A stretch of 64,000 nt of DNA from JAAYOS01 sp050950785 (GTDB lineage Bacteria > Bacillota > Clostridia > Oscillospirales > JAAYOS01): assembly GCA_050950785.1 (NCBI GenBank), contig JBMNIG010000026.1, positions 1 through 64,000 on the forward strand, read 5' to 3'. Shown piece by piece: positions 51,557 to 59,616 of the stretch (position 1 is the stretch's first letter; the number at the start of each line of letters is the position of its first letter). The notes beneath the pieces were generated by a model that saw only the letters and a program-made list of their open reading frames with translations, searched no databases and was not told where the DNA came from. The translations under genes and the position numbers were made by a program.

Positions 51557-52975
51557 ATGGATATTCTGTTCGTGATCGTGTATCTCGGAGTTCTTTTATT
51601 TAACGGGATACGCCAGGGGCAAAAAATCAAAAGTCTGAAAGATTTTTCGGTTTCCACACGGAAATATGGATTGTTTGTTTTGTTCGCATCGCTGTCGGCA
51701 TCATTTATTGGTGGAGGCTTCAGCGTAGGGAATGCAGCTGAGGTTTTTAAGCGGGGGATCGGGAATACCGTAGCTCTGTTCGGGTTTTCTGTTGGACAGA
51801 TATTAATAGGCCAACTGATTATTGCCAGAGCCAGATTCCCGGCCGGTGCAACTTCGCCGGGTATGGTAATGCGTGCTAGCTATGGAAGACTAGGACAAAT
51901 TACGACGGGTATATGCTCAACTTTGCTCAGTATAGGTCTTCTCGGTGCGCAAATTGCCGCTATCGGCGTTATGTTTAATGTGTTGATCCATGTGCCATTC
52001 ATAGCGGGAGTCCTAATAGGGTTTGCGGTCATACTTGTGTATTCAACTGCGGGAGGCATAAAGGCTATAATCGCCGCAGAGATCATAGAATTCCTTTTGC
52101 TTGCTGTTGGTCTCCCGATTCTTCTAATATACTCTGTTTCATACGCCGGTGGATCGAAAGAAGTGCTTGAAAAAATACCTGGCACCTACTTTGACATCTT
52201 CAATGAAAGCAGCCCCAGGGAGCTTTTCTCTCTGTTTTTGACGTTGATGATGGGGGAGGCATTGACACCTCCGTTTATACAGCGTATGCTTGTTGGCAGA
52301 GATCGTAAGACCATAGCTCGGGCAACCGTTTTGAGCGGTGTAATATCGATTCCGGTTTTCATAATTACTGGAATTGTGGGCTTGTGTGCATACGCTGTAA
52401 ACAGTGGATTGGATCCGGAACTAGCAATGCCTTTCATGGTGATGACTGCTTTGCCAGTGGGGATCAAGGGTATTGTTATTACGACAATGCTTGCCGTTGT
52501 TATGTCGTCTGCTGACGGCTGTTTGGCCAGTGCCTCAATAGGTATTGTCAGTGACATTGTGGATCCTCTTTCCCGCAAAAAACTCAGGCCGGAAGCATTG
52601 CTGAAAATCGCTCGAGTATCAAATTTGGTTATTGGGATATTGGCGATGGCACTTGCAATACTTATGAAAAATGTCTTTGATATACTTGTGTTTTCTTATT
52701 CCGGTTGGAGCCCTGTAGTGCTTGTTTCGATGGTTGCGGCTATCCTGGGTGTGCGAGCCGGCAAGAAAGCTTTTATCGCAAGTGCTACCGGGGGTGCTGT
52801 AGCATCTATCGTTTGGACATATGTTGCAGGAGAGCCTTTTGGTATAGGAGGCACAGCGGTGGGCTTTTTAGTGTCGCTTATCTTGTTTTTGATGCTGAAA
52901 GAAACCAGACAAGGGAGTGTAAAGGGGGAAGCCCTCCCAGACATACTAACTATCAATAATAAAGCCACAAAATGA
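51557..52975 (+). CDS. sodium:solute symporter (SSS family)
   Basis: A 472-residue membrane protein with about 12-13 helices. SSS hallmarks are LKDFSVSTRKYGLFVLFASL near residue 30, SASFIGGGFSVGNAAEVF near 49, TSPGMVMRASYGRLGQIT near 103, YSTAGGIKAIIAAEIIEFLLL near 163 and MLAVVMSSADGCLASASIGIVSDIV near 313, including the Na-site SSAD segment. The substrate cannot be told; SSS proteins carry sugars, proline, pantothenate, acetate or others. The ATG at 51557 follows GGAGG. A terminator separates it from the citrate synthase gene, so it is a separate unit. Confidence 0.9.
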   Translation: MDILFVIVYLGVLLFNGIRQGQKIKSLKDFSVSTRKYGLFVLFASLSASFIGGGFSVGNAAEVFKRGIGNTVALFGFSVGQILIGQLIIARARFPAGATSPGMVMRASYGRLGQITTGICSTLLSIGLLGAQIAAIGVMFNVLIHVPFIAGVLIGFAVILVYSTAGGIKAIIAAEIIEFLLLAVGLPILLIYSVSYAGGSKEVLEKIPGTYFDIFNESSPRELFSLFLTLMMGEALTPPFIQRMLVGRDRKTIARATVLSGVISIPVFIITGIVGLCAYAVNSGLDPELAMPFMVMTALPVGIKGIVITTMLAVVMSSADGCLASASIGIVSDIVDPLSRKKLRPEALLKIARVSNLVIGILAMALAILMKNVFDILVFSYSGWSPVVLVSMVAAILGVRAGKKAFIASATGGAVASIVWTYVAGEPFGIGGTAVGFLVSLILFLMLKETRQGSVKGEALPDILTINNKATK

Positions 52976-53180
52976 AGATGTTGAGGGTATTTCTCCGCGC
53001 ACAATACGGGGAAAGTCCTCGTGGCTGATAAAAAACTCCCTACAACACTTCCGTATTCAATACTATTGAAGGACGACAAGCTGATTTATTTATCCTCTTA
53101 CCGAAATAGAGAGGCAAGTATAAATCATTTGAAATGATCAAAGGATTAATTCTTATACTAGTATTCCACCCCTATTAAAA
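52976..53180. other. gene-free stretch after the symporter
   Basis: About 200 bases before the heat-shock promoter. I see no gene and no clear terminator with a T run. Confidence 0.35.
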
Positions 53181-53184
53181 ACTC

Positions 53185-53213
53185 TTGACAAGAGGTGATG
53201 GGGGTGGTAAATT
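53185..53213 (+). promoter_or_regulatory. sigma-A promoter of the hrcA operon
   Basis: TTGACA at 53185-53190 and TAAATT at 53208-53213, 17 bases apart, directly in front of the CIRCE operator. Confidence 0.7.
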
Positions 53214-53217
53214 ATTG

Positions 53218-53244
53218 TTAGCACTCAAAAGTCGAGAGTGCTAA
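53218..53244 (+). promoter_or_regulatory. CIRCE operator (HrcA binding site)
   Basis: TTAGCACTC, nine bases, GAGTGCTAA: a perfect match to the CIRCE consensus. It lies five bases after the -10 box, so HrcA bound here would block the hrcA-grpE-dnaK-dnaJ transcript. Confidence 0.97.
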
Positions 53245-53332
53245 ACTGAAAAACTCAGTCACCGTGTCCCTACACTGTGTGGATGAAATGTTTGACCGAA
53301 TCTGATACTCCTGTTACGAGGGGGTGAGCGGA

Positions 53333-54373
53333 GTGGCGCTGAGTGATCGCAAAAAAATAATCTTAAAGGCAGTCGTTGATAATTACATCGAAAATGCGGA
53401 ACCTGTTGGATCTAAGACACTGGCATCCAAAACAGCACTAAAACTGTCGCCTGCCACACTTAGGAATGAGATGGCGGATCTTGAAAATATGGGCTTTCTG
53501 GAACAGCCACATACATCCGCCGGCAGGATTCCATCTAATCTTGGATACAGACTGTATGTAGACGAGCTGATGAATTCTCAACGCATTTCAAAAAGAGAAG
53601 CTGATACCATTGAGCGCGCTCTTTTTAGAAGGCTGCGGGAACTTGACGAACTTATATCTGAAGCAGGAAAGCTGATATCGGACTTGACAAACTATGCTGC
53701 ATTTACAACCATTTCCCAGTCATCCAATGTACGTATACGTCGAATAGATCTGATTCCAGTTGACCGCGATACATTTGTTATTGTAATTATTTTTTCGTCA
53801 AATATAGTAAAGAATACAATATCAAAAAGGCAACCTGAGATTACAGATGAGCAGTTGCATGTTATAACTTCAGTCTTGAACTTACGTCTGTTCAATAACA
53901 TGCCCGGCGAAATAAACGAAGAACTCGTTCGCGAGGTTTCGGAGACGAGCGGAGTTCCGCTCTCGTTTGCCCGTGCAATCGTTGCTTTTATTTGTCAGGC
54001 GGCACAGCAAGCTGAACAGAGTAAAGTATATGTCAATGTGGCGACAAATGTCTTTGATCAGCCTGAATACCGTGATGTCAACCGCGCGCGGCGTCTGCTG
54101 GACTATCTGTACGACGCTGATTCACTTGCATCGATACCGATCCCCGAGCCTGATTCTAAAATGAAGATCCTCATCGGGCCGGAAAACATTCAGCAAGAAC
54201 TTCATCAATCCAGTGTTGTTATGGCCAGCTATGATGTGGGGGAAGGGATGCGTGGCATGATCGGTGTCGTTGGTCCTACGCGAATGGACTATTCAAAAGT
54301 AGCCTCAAGGCTTAGTTATTTTGTTGAACGACTAAACAGGTTCCTTAACGGGGAATTTACAGACCACGATTGA
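53333..54373 (+). CDS. hrcA: heat-inducible transcription repressor HrcA
   Basis: HrcA binds CIRCE and represses heat-shock genes. The winged helix is at about 5-75 (LSDRKKIILKAVVDNYIENAEPVGSKTL, SPATLRNEMADLENMGFLEQPHTSAGRIPSN), followed by the dimerisation and inserted domains, with the C-terminal GPENIQQELHQSSVVMASYDVGEGMRGMIGVVGPTRMDYSKV. The length of 346 residues is normal. GTG 53333 is chosen, with GGGGGTGA six bases before it. A GTG three codons earlier is possible. Confidence 0.95.
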   Translation: MALSDRKKIILKAVVDNYIENAEPVGSKTLASKTALKLSPATLRNEMADLENMGFLEQPHTSAGRIPSNLGYRLYVDELMNSQRISKREADTIERALFRRLRELDELISEAGKLISDLTNYAAFTTISQSSNVRIRRIDLIPVDRDTFVIVIIFSSNIVKNTISKRQPEITDEQLHVITSVLNLRLFNNMPGEINEELVREVSETSGVPLSFARAIVAFICQAAQQAEQSKVYVNVATNVFDQPEYRDVNRARRLLDYLYDADSLASIPIPEPDSKMKILIGPENIQQELHQSSVVMASYDVGEGMRGMIGVVGPTRMDYSKVASRLSYFVERLNRFLNGEFTDHD

Positions 54374-54413
54374 TTATACAAAATCAGTGATTCTGGACGG
54401 CACCGGACATGAA

Positions 54414-54466
54414 AACCGTCCCTCTGTCAGGATAATCGAACCTGACAGAAGAACCGTTCCCTTGTC
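54414..54466. repeat. palindromic repeat element, family copy 3, between hrcA and grpE
   Basis: AACCGTCCCTCTGTCAGG, ATAATCGAA, CCTGACAGAAGAACCGTT then CCCTTG. It is inserted inside the heat-shock operon. There is no T run, so it should not end transcription but could affect mRNA processing. Confidence 0.7.
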
Positions 54467-54497
54467 ATATTATTAATTGAAAAGCGAGGTATAAAGG

Positions 54498-55133
54498 GTG
54501 AAGAAAGACGAGCAAGCAAAGGACACTCCCGAGGTAAACAAAACAACACCCCAGAATGGCGCAACGCCGGCAGACCAAAGTTCATCAGACACCGAATCTG
54601 CTAAAGAAAAGTGCAAAGAGTGTAACTGTGGCGCAGGTGGGCAGAATTGTGAAACAGAGCCGATCGAAAATACAGAACAAAAGGCAGAAGAAGCTGGCTC
54701 GTTTACTGAACTTGAAGATCAATTAAGTGAAATGAAAAATACGTATTTAAGACTGTTAGCCGAGTACGACAATTATCGCAAACGTACTTCTAAAGAAAAA
54801 GAGAAGTACTACACTTTGGCCAAGGCTGAGACGATCGAGCGTATACTTCCCGTATATGACAATATTGAGCGTGCTGTCAACAACCCAACTACCGACGATG
54901 CCTATAAGAAGGGTGTAGAGATGATTTTTCAGCAGCTCCAGGACGTCTTCAAAGCGTTAGGTGTCACGGAGATTGAGGCAGAAAACGCGAAGTTCGATCC
55001 TGAAAAACACAATGCTGTTATGCATATAGAAGACGACCAATTTGGAGAAAACAGCATTGTGGAGGTGTTTCAAAGAGGATTTGAAATTGACGGCTATGTA
55101 ATTCGCCACGCTGTAGTAAAGGTTGCAAATTGA
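54498..55133 (+). CDS. grpE: nucleotide exchange factor GrpE
   Basis: GrpE releases ADP from DnaK. The protein has 211 residues: an acidic, poorly ordered N-terminal part with cysteines (KCKECNCGAGGQNC near 41), a long coiled coil (ELEDQLSEMKNTYLRLLAEYDNYRKRTSKEKE near 72-103) and the C-terminal beta wing (GVTEIEAENAKFDPEKHNAVMH, GYVIRHAVVKVAN). The extra cysteine-rich stretch in the N-terminus is unusual. GTG start after GAGGTATAAAGG. Second gene of the operon. Confidence 0.95.
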   Translation: MKKDEQAKDTPEVNKTTPQNGATPADQSSSDTESAKEKCKECNCGAGGQNCETEPIENTEQKAEEAGSFTELEDQLSEMKNTYLRLLAEYDNYRKRTSKEKEKYYTLAKAETIERILPVYDNIERAVNNPTTDDAYKKGVEMIFQQLQDVFKALGVTEIEAENAKFDPEKHNAVMHIEDDQFGENSIVEVFQRGFEIDGYVIRHAVVKVAN

Positions 55134-55203
55134 ATAGCATTATTTGCGGGTCATAGCCGTTTAGCATATTTTTTATAATTGAATATATTGGAGGAATAAA
55201 ACG

Positions 55204-57054
55204 ATGTCAAAAATCATTGGCATAGATCTAGGCACAACAAACTCATGCGTAGCCGTTATTGAGGGCGGTGAACCGGTAGTTATCCCAAATGCAGAAGGTT
55301 CGCGTACATCCCCCTCAGTTGTTGCTTTTTCCAAGGACGGGGAGCGCATGGTTGGACAGGTTGCTAAGCGCCAGGCAATAACAAACCCCGATCGTACCAT
55401 CGCCTCTATCAAACGCGAAATGGGTTCAAACTATAAAGTGGATATTGACGGTAAGTCCTTTACACCACAGGAAATCTCTGCGATGGTATTGCAGAAACTA
55501 AAATCCGACGCTGAAAGCTATCTTGGTACAAAGGTTACCCAAGCAGTTATAACAGTTCCCGCTTATTTTACCGACTCACAACGCCAGGCAACTAAGGACG
55601 CTGGTAAAATTGCCGGCTTGGAAGTACTACGCATAATAAATGAGCCGACAGCAGCCGCACTTTCATACGGACTTGACAAAGAAAATGATCAAAAAATCAT
55701 GGTGTACGACCTTGGCGGAGGTACATTTGACGTTTCAATATTAGAGATCAGTGACGGTGTTCTTGAGGTTTTAGCAACCGCAGGAAACAACCGGCTCGGC
55801 GGCGACGACTTTGATGAAAGAGTAATGAACTGGATGGTAGGGGAGTTCAAAAAGTCAAACGGAATCGATTTGACTGGCGACAAGATTGCAATGCAGCGTC
55901 TCAAGGAGGCTGCAGAAAAGGCTAAGATAGAGCTCTCCAGTGTAACTACAACAAGCATAAACCTGCCATATATTACAGCTGACGCTACCGGTCCTAAGCA
56001 TCTTGATTTATCTCTCACACGCGCAAAGTTCAATGAGCTGACTGCGGATCTCGTGGAGAAGACATTAGGCCCGATGAGGCAGGCGATGGAAGACTCCGGA
56101 CTTACCACAAGTGAAATCTCGAAGGTATTGTTGGTAGGCGGATCTACACGTATTCCAGCCGTTCAAGAGCTTGTACAGAAGTTTACCGGCAAGGAGCCAT
56201 TCAAAGGAATCAACCCCGATGAATGTGTAGCTATGGGTGCTGCAATCCAGGCGGGCGTACTTGGCGGAGACGTTAAAGGCATCGTATTGCTCGACGTTAC
56301 TCCTCTCAGCCTTGGTATTGAGACGCTTGGTGGTGTATTTACGAAGCTTATCGAACGTAACACCACGATCCCAACAAAGAAGAGCCAGATTTTCTCTACA
56401 GCCGCTGACGGACAGACTTCGGTCGAAGTTCACGTTTTGCAGGGTGAGCGTGAGATGGCTGCCTATAATAAAACTCTGGGCAGATTCATTCTTGACGGCA
56501 TTGCACCAGCACCACGTGGTATACCACAGATCGAAGTTACCTTTGACATAGACGCAAACGGCATTGTAAACGTAAGCGCCAAGGATCTTGGCACAGGCAA
56601 GGAGCAGAACATTACTATCACCGCTTCAACAAACATGAATAAGGACGAAATAGAGAAGGCAGTCAGGGAAGCAGAGAAATTTGCTGCTGAGGACAAAAAG
56701 CGTCGTGAAGAGGCGGATGCTCGCAACCATGCTGACCAGATGGTCTATCAGTGTGAGAAGACATTGTCCGAGATGGGCGATAAGGTCACCGAAGACGAGA
56801 AGTCCAAGATCCAAGCTGCTATTGACAGCTTGAAAGAAGCTCTAAAGGGCACCAATGTTGATGAAATCAAGCGCCTTACAGAGGAGCTCACCAAAGAGTT
56901 TTATGCTGTAAGCGAGAAGCTTTATAAAGAAGCTGCTGCACAGCAACAGGCTGGTCAGGCTGGAGCACAAGCAGACCATACACCCGGTCCAGACAGTGAT
57001 GGACCAGTATACGACGCTGACTACAAGGTTGTCGACGAAGACGATAACAAATAA
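55204..57054 (+). CDS. dnaK: molecular chaperone DnaK (Hsp70)
   Basis: A 616-residue Hsp70. The ATPase domain covers 1 to about 380: IGIDLGTTNSCVAVIEGG at 5-22, VYDLGGGTFDVSILEI near 168, VLLVGGSTRIPAVQELV near 306. A substrate-binding beta domain follows (DVTPLSLGIETLGGVFTKLI), then the helical lid and a tail ending PVYDADYKVVDEDDNK. The length is typical for Gram-positive DnaK, without the extra segment of Gram-negative homologues. ATG after GGAGGAATAAAACG. Third gene of the CIRCE operon. Confidence 0.98.
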   Translation: MSKIIGIDLGTTNSCVAVIEGGEPVVIPNAEGSRTSPSVVAFSKDGERMVGQVAKRQAITNPDRTIASIKREMGSNYKVDIDGKSFTPQEISAMVLQKLKSDAESYLGTKVTQAVITVPAYFTDSQRQATKDAGKIAGLEVLRIINEPTAAALSYGLDKENDQKIMVYDLGGGTFDVSILEISDGVLEVLATAGNNRLGGDDFDERVMNWMVGEFKKSNGIDLTGDKIAMQRLKEAAEKAKIELSSVTTTSINLPYITADATGPKHLDLSLTRAKFNELTADLVEKTLGPMRQAMEDSGLTTSEISKVLLVGGSTRIPAVQELVQKFTGKEPFKGINPDECVAMGAAIQAGVLGGDVKGIVLLDVTPLSLGIETLGGVFTKLIERNTTIPTKKSQIFSTAADGQTSVEVHVLQGEREMAAYNKTLGRFILDGIAPAPRGIPQIEVTFDIDANGIVNVSAKDLGTGKEQNITITASTNMNKDEIEKAVREAEKFAAEDKKRREEADARNHADQMVYQCEKTLSEMGDKVTEDEKSKIQAAIDSLKEALKGTNVDEIKRLTEELTKEFYAVSEKLYKEAAAQQQAGQAGAQADHTPGPDSDGPVYDADYKVVDEDDNK

Positions 57055-57081
57055 AAATATTGACCTATAGGACGGTGCATC

Positions 57082-58236
57082 ATGCCCGATCAGAAGAGAG
57101 ACTACTACGAGGTTTTAGGCCTGGAAAAGGGCGCCTCGGAGGATGCAATAAAAAAAGCATATCGCAAGCTTGCGAAGAAATATCACCCGGATGTAAATCC
57201 GGGTGATAAACAAGCAGAGGAGCGTTTCAAAGAAGTCAACGAGGCTTACGAGGTTCTTTCCGACGCAGACAAGAGGCAGAGGTATGATGCCTATGGCCAT
57301 GCCGGTGTGGATCCGAATTTTGGAGCAGGACAGTCGTCCGGCTGGGGTGGCGGTTTCAGCGGATTTGGCTTTGACGATTTTGATCTGGGATCGATATTTG
57401 ATTCCTTCTTTGGTGGAGGCTCGAGTCGCAGGAGAAACGCTCCGATGCGCGGTGACGATGTCCACACCACAATCATGCTTTCCTTTGAGGAAGCAGCTTT
57501 TGGCTGCGAGAAAGAAATCGGTATCAACCGCATAGAAGATTGCTCGGAATGTGGCGGCAGCGGAGCAGAAAAAGGGACGACAGCCTCGACTTGCTCTAGA
57601 TGCCGTGGAACAGGGCAGGTGAGATCAAGCAGGCGTACGCCTCTTGGCATGATATCCACTACAGAATCATGTTCCGATTGTCACGGTACAGGTAAAATTA
57701 TCGAGAAGCCCTGTCATGAATGCCGCGGAGTCGGCCAGGTCCGCAAGAAGAAGACAATTATGCTAAGTGTGCCCGCGGGGATAGACGAAGGACAGACCAT
57801 ATCGCTGCGAAGAGAGGGCAACGCCGGACGCAATGGCGGCCCTGCAGGTGACCTTCTTGTAACTATTCAGATCCGGCCTCATCCCATATTTACGCGCAAT
57901 GGAACAGCGGTACACTGTGAGATACCTATTACCTTTATACAGGCAGTGCTTGGTGCCGAGTTAGAGGTTCCTACTCTTGATGGAAAGGTGAAGTACTCCA
58001 TTCCGGAGGGAACTCAGTCTGGGACTACATTCCGCCTCAAGGGAAAAGGGATTCCTCGCATAAACTCAAATGTTCGTGGAGACCAGTACGTAAGAGTTTT
58101 TGTGGAAGTGCCAAAGAATCTAAATGAGAAGCAGAAAAATCTGCTCAAGCAATTTGGCCAGTCCCTGGGTGAACATAACTTTGAAAAGCGCAAGAGCTTC
58201 TTTGAAAAGCTAAAAGACACCTTTTCAAAGCAGTAA
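57082..58236 (+). CDS. dnaJ: chaperone DnaJ (Hsp40)
   Basis: A 384-residue type I Hsp40. The J domain is at 5-70 with the HPD motif in KKYHPDVNPGD near 33. A glycine/phenylalanine-rich segment (GWGGGFSGFGFDDFD) follows. Four zinc repeats, CSECGGSG, CSRCRGTG, CSDCHGTG and CHECRGVG, lie near 155-215. C-terminal substrate-binding domains follow. It delivers clients to DnaK. It starts 27 bases after dnaK, with GGACGG upstream, and is the last gene of the operon. A terminator lies 135 bases downstream. Confidence 0.97.
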   Translation: MPDQKRDYYEVLGLEKGASEDAIKKAYRKLAKKYHPDVNPGDKQAEERFKEVNEAYEVLSDADKRQRYDAYGHAGVDPNFGAGQSSGWGGGFSGFGFDDFDLGSIFDSFFGGGSSRRRNAPMRGDDVHTTIMLSFEEAAFGCEKEIGINRIEDCSECGGSGAEKGTTASTCSRCRGTGQVRSSRRTPLGMISTTESCSDCHGTGKIIEKPCHECRGVGQVRKKKTIMLSVPAGIDEGQTISLRREGNAGRNGGPAGDLLVTIQIRPHPIFTRNGTAVHCEIPITFIQAVLGAELEVPTLDGKVKYSIPEGTQSGTTFRLKGKGIPRINSNVRGDQYVRVFVEVPKNLNEKQKNLLKQFGQSLGEHNFEKRKSFFEKLKDTFSKQ

Positions 58237-58371
58237 ATTCGACTAATTCATGAAGTACCAATTCAATTAGTGAGCCAGCTCGGTACGCATTTTTAGTATA
58301 ATAACGACTTTGACTGCAGATGCACAGAACATGTAGTTGACTGAACTGAATACAGGTTAAGAGCTAATTTC

Positions 58372-58401
58372 AAAGCCCGTGGAAGTGACCACGGGCTTTT
58401 T
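58372..58401 (+). terminator. terminator of the heat-shock operon
   Basis: AAAGCCCGTGG and CCACGGGCTTT form a perfect stem with the loop AAGTGA, followed by TTC. Confidence 0.85.
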
Positions 58402-58519
58402 CAATGTCTGTGAAGAAAAAATGTTTGTTAGTCATCATTCGAGAAAGGAATCAGGTGTTGCCAAAATTATCTAATTATGTTACTTTTATATTAAGAATTA
58501 TGGATATGAGGGATAAAGT

Positions 58520-59041
58520 ATGATAAAAAATGAATGTAATGGTGAGAATAGGGGTTCTTCCGGACTGATACTGACCAAAATGAAAAATCACTTTTTCATG
58601 AGTTTTTCCATGCTGGAGAAGATGATCGATCATTGTCCGGATGATTTGTGGAACGTAAAGGCGGGCGGATTTGTTTTCTGGCAGCAGATCATCCATGCCC
58701 TTACAGGATCAAAATTCTGGATGCGAAAGCCGGGGAGTGCTTTTGAGGAGCCTTTTGCAGAAAGAAACGTATACCCTGAACTGGAGCAAGACCCCGAAGG
58801 TTTGGTATCAAAAGATGAAATGAGAGAATATATGGACCATGTTAAGTTGCTGTGCATTGAATTCTTTGATGGCAAGGATGATGAGTGGCTTTTATCACCT
58901 GCGGGAATTTACGACAAGATAACGAATCTGGACATTGTACTTATGCAGATTAGACACTTGCAGTATCATGTCGGCCACTGCAACAGCATCCTTCGTGATC
59001 GCAACCTTGAAGCAGTCGATTGGATAGATATGTTCGAATAG
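58520..59041 (+). CDS. DinB/DfsB-family four-helix protein
   Basis: A 173-residue helical protein. Segments resembling the DinB superfamily are MKNHFFMSFSMLEKMIDHCPDDLW near 21-44, FWQQIIHALTGSKFWMRK near 53-70 (first His ligand) and MQIRHLQYHVGHCNSILRDRN near 142-162 (His-x3-His ligands). Such proteins bind a divalent metal and some are thiol transferases. No substrate can be proposed. The ATG at 58520 is preceded by GAGGGATAAAGT. It stands alone. Confidence 0.82.
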   Translation: MIKNECNGENRGSSGLILTKMKNHFFMSFSMLEKMIDHCPDDLWNVKAGGFVFWQQIIHALTGSKFWMRKPGSAFEEPFAERNVYPELEQDPEGLVSKDEMREYMDHVKLLCIEFFDGKDDEWLLSPAGIYDKITNLDIVLMQIRHLQYHVGHCNSILRDRNLEAVDWIDMFE

Positions 59042-59107
59042 TTTTTAGTAAAGAATTATAGACCTTTCTATACTAGACATTTATGTATCCTTTCTATTTC
59101 TCAAGAG

Positions 59108-59417
59108 TTATATCGTCTCGGGCAAATCATCATTTTCGTCGTTTTTAGCGCAAATTTGTTCATTCAATAGGCTTACTTTTTTAATAACATAATTGACGGC
59201 AGAGATGTGGGGAAAAAGATAGAAATAAAGCGTACCCTCGTGTGGTCTGAAGTATTCATCTGTAACTGTGTCATATTTTTCCCTGATGGCTAATAGCTCA
59301 TCTCTTGTTAATGGTCTGATAGATGCACTATTTATAGATAATGCATATATAGATCATGATAACCAAGAGTGCTATAGCAGGACTCGCGATCAATATTCGT
59401 CTTAGCCATTTATTCAT
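59108..59417 (-). pseudogene. frameshifted small membrane-anchored protein, about 102 codons
   Basis: On the minus strand an ATG at 59417, after AGGCGG, begins MNKWLRRILIASPAIALLVIM, a membrane anchor, and hits a stop at 59328. The next frame continues with ALSINSASIRPLTRDELLAI, then REKYDTVTDEYFRPHEGT, LYFYLFPHISAVNYVIKKVS and an acidic end, stopping at 59108. Removing one base in the TATATATG region near 59345-59352 joins the frames. The downstream frame has coding character but no start of its own. The family is unknown. Either a recent mutation or a sequence error. Confidence 0.55.
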
Positions 59418-59546
59418 TTTAAGACCGCCTGCCTATTTTTATTATTAAGTTAGTAAAGATCAGTAACGCCTTGAATATCATCAGTTTGAGGGTCATTGTC
59501 AAAATGAATTTGAAAATGACCGCGCCATGCGTGGCGCACCACATAA

Positions 59547-59582
59547 ACAACGCTCTACCATAAAAGGTAAAGCGTTGTTTTG
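59547..59582. terminator. bidirectional hairpin after the glycoside hydrolase gene
   Basis: ACAACGCTCTACC and GGTAAAGCGTTGT (one mismatch) around ATAAAA, followed on the plus strand by TTTGC. A second short hairpin, GCGCCA-TGCG-TGGCGC, lies at 59522-59537. Confidence 0.6.
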
Positions 59583-59616
59583 CAAGCATAGCGAAAATTA
59601 CTTTGCACTGTAGTAT

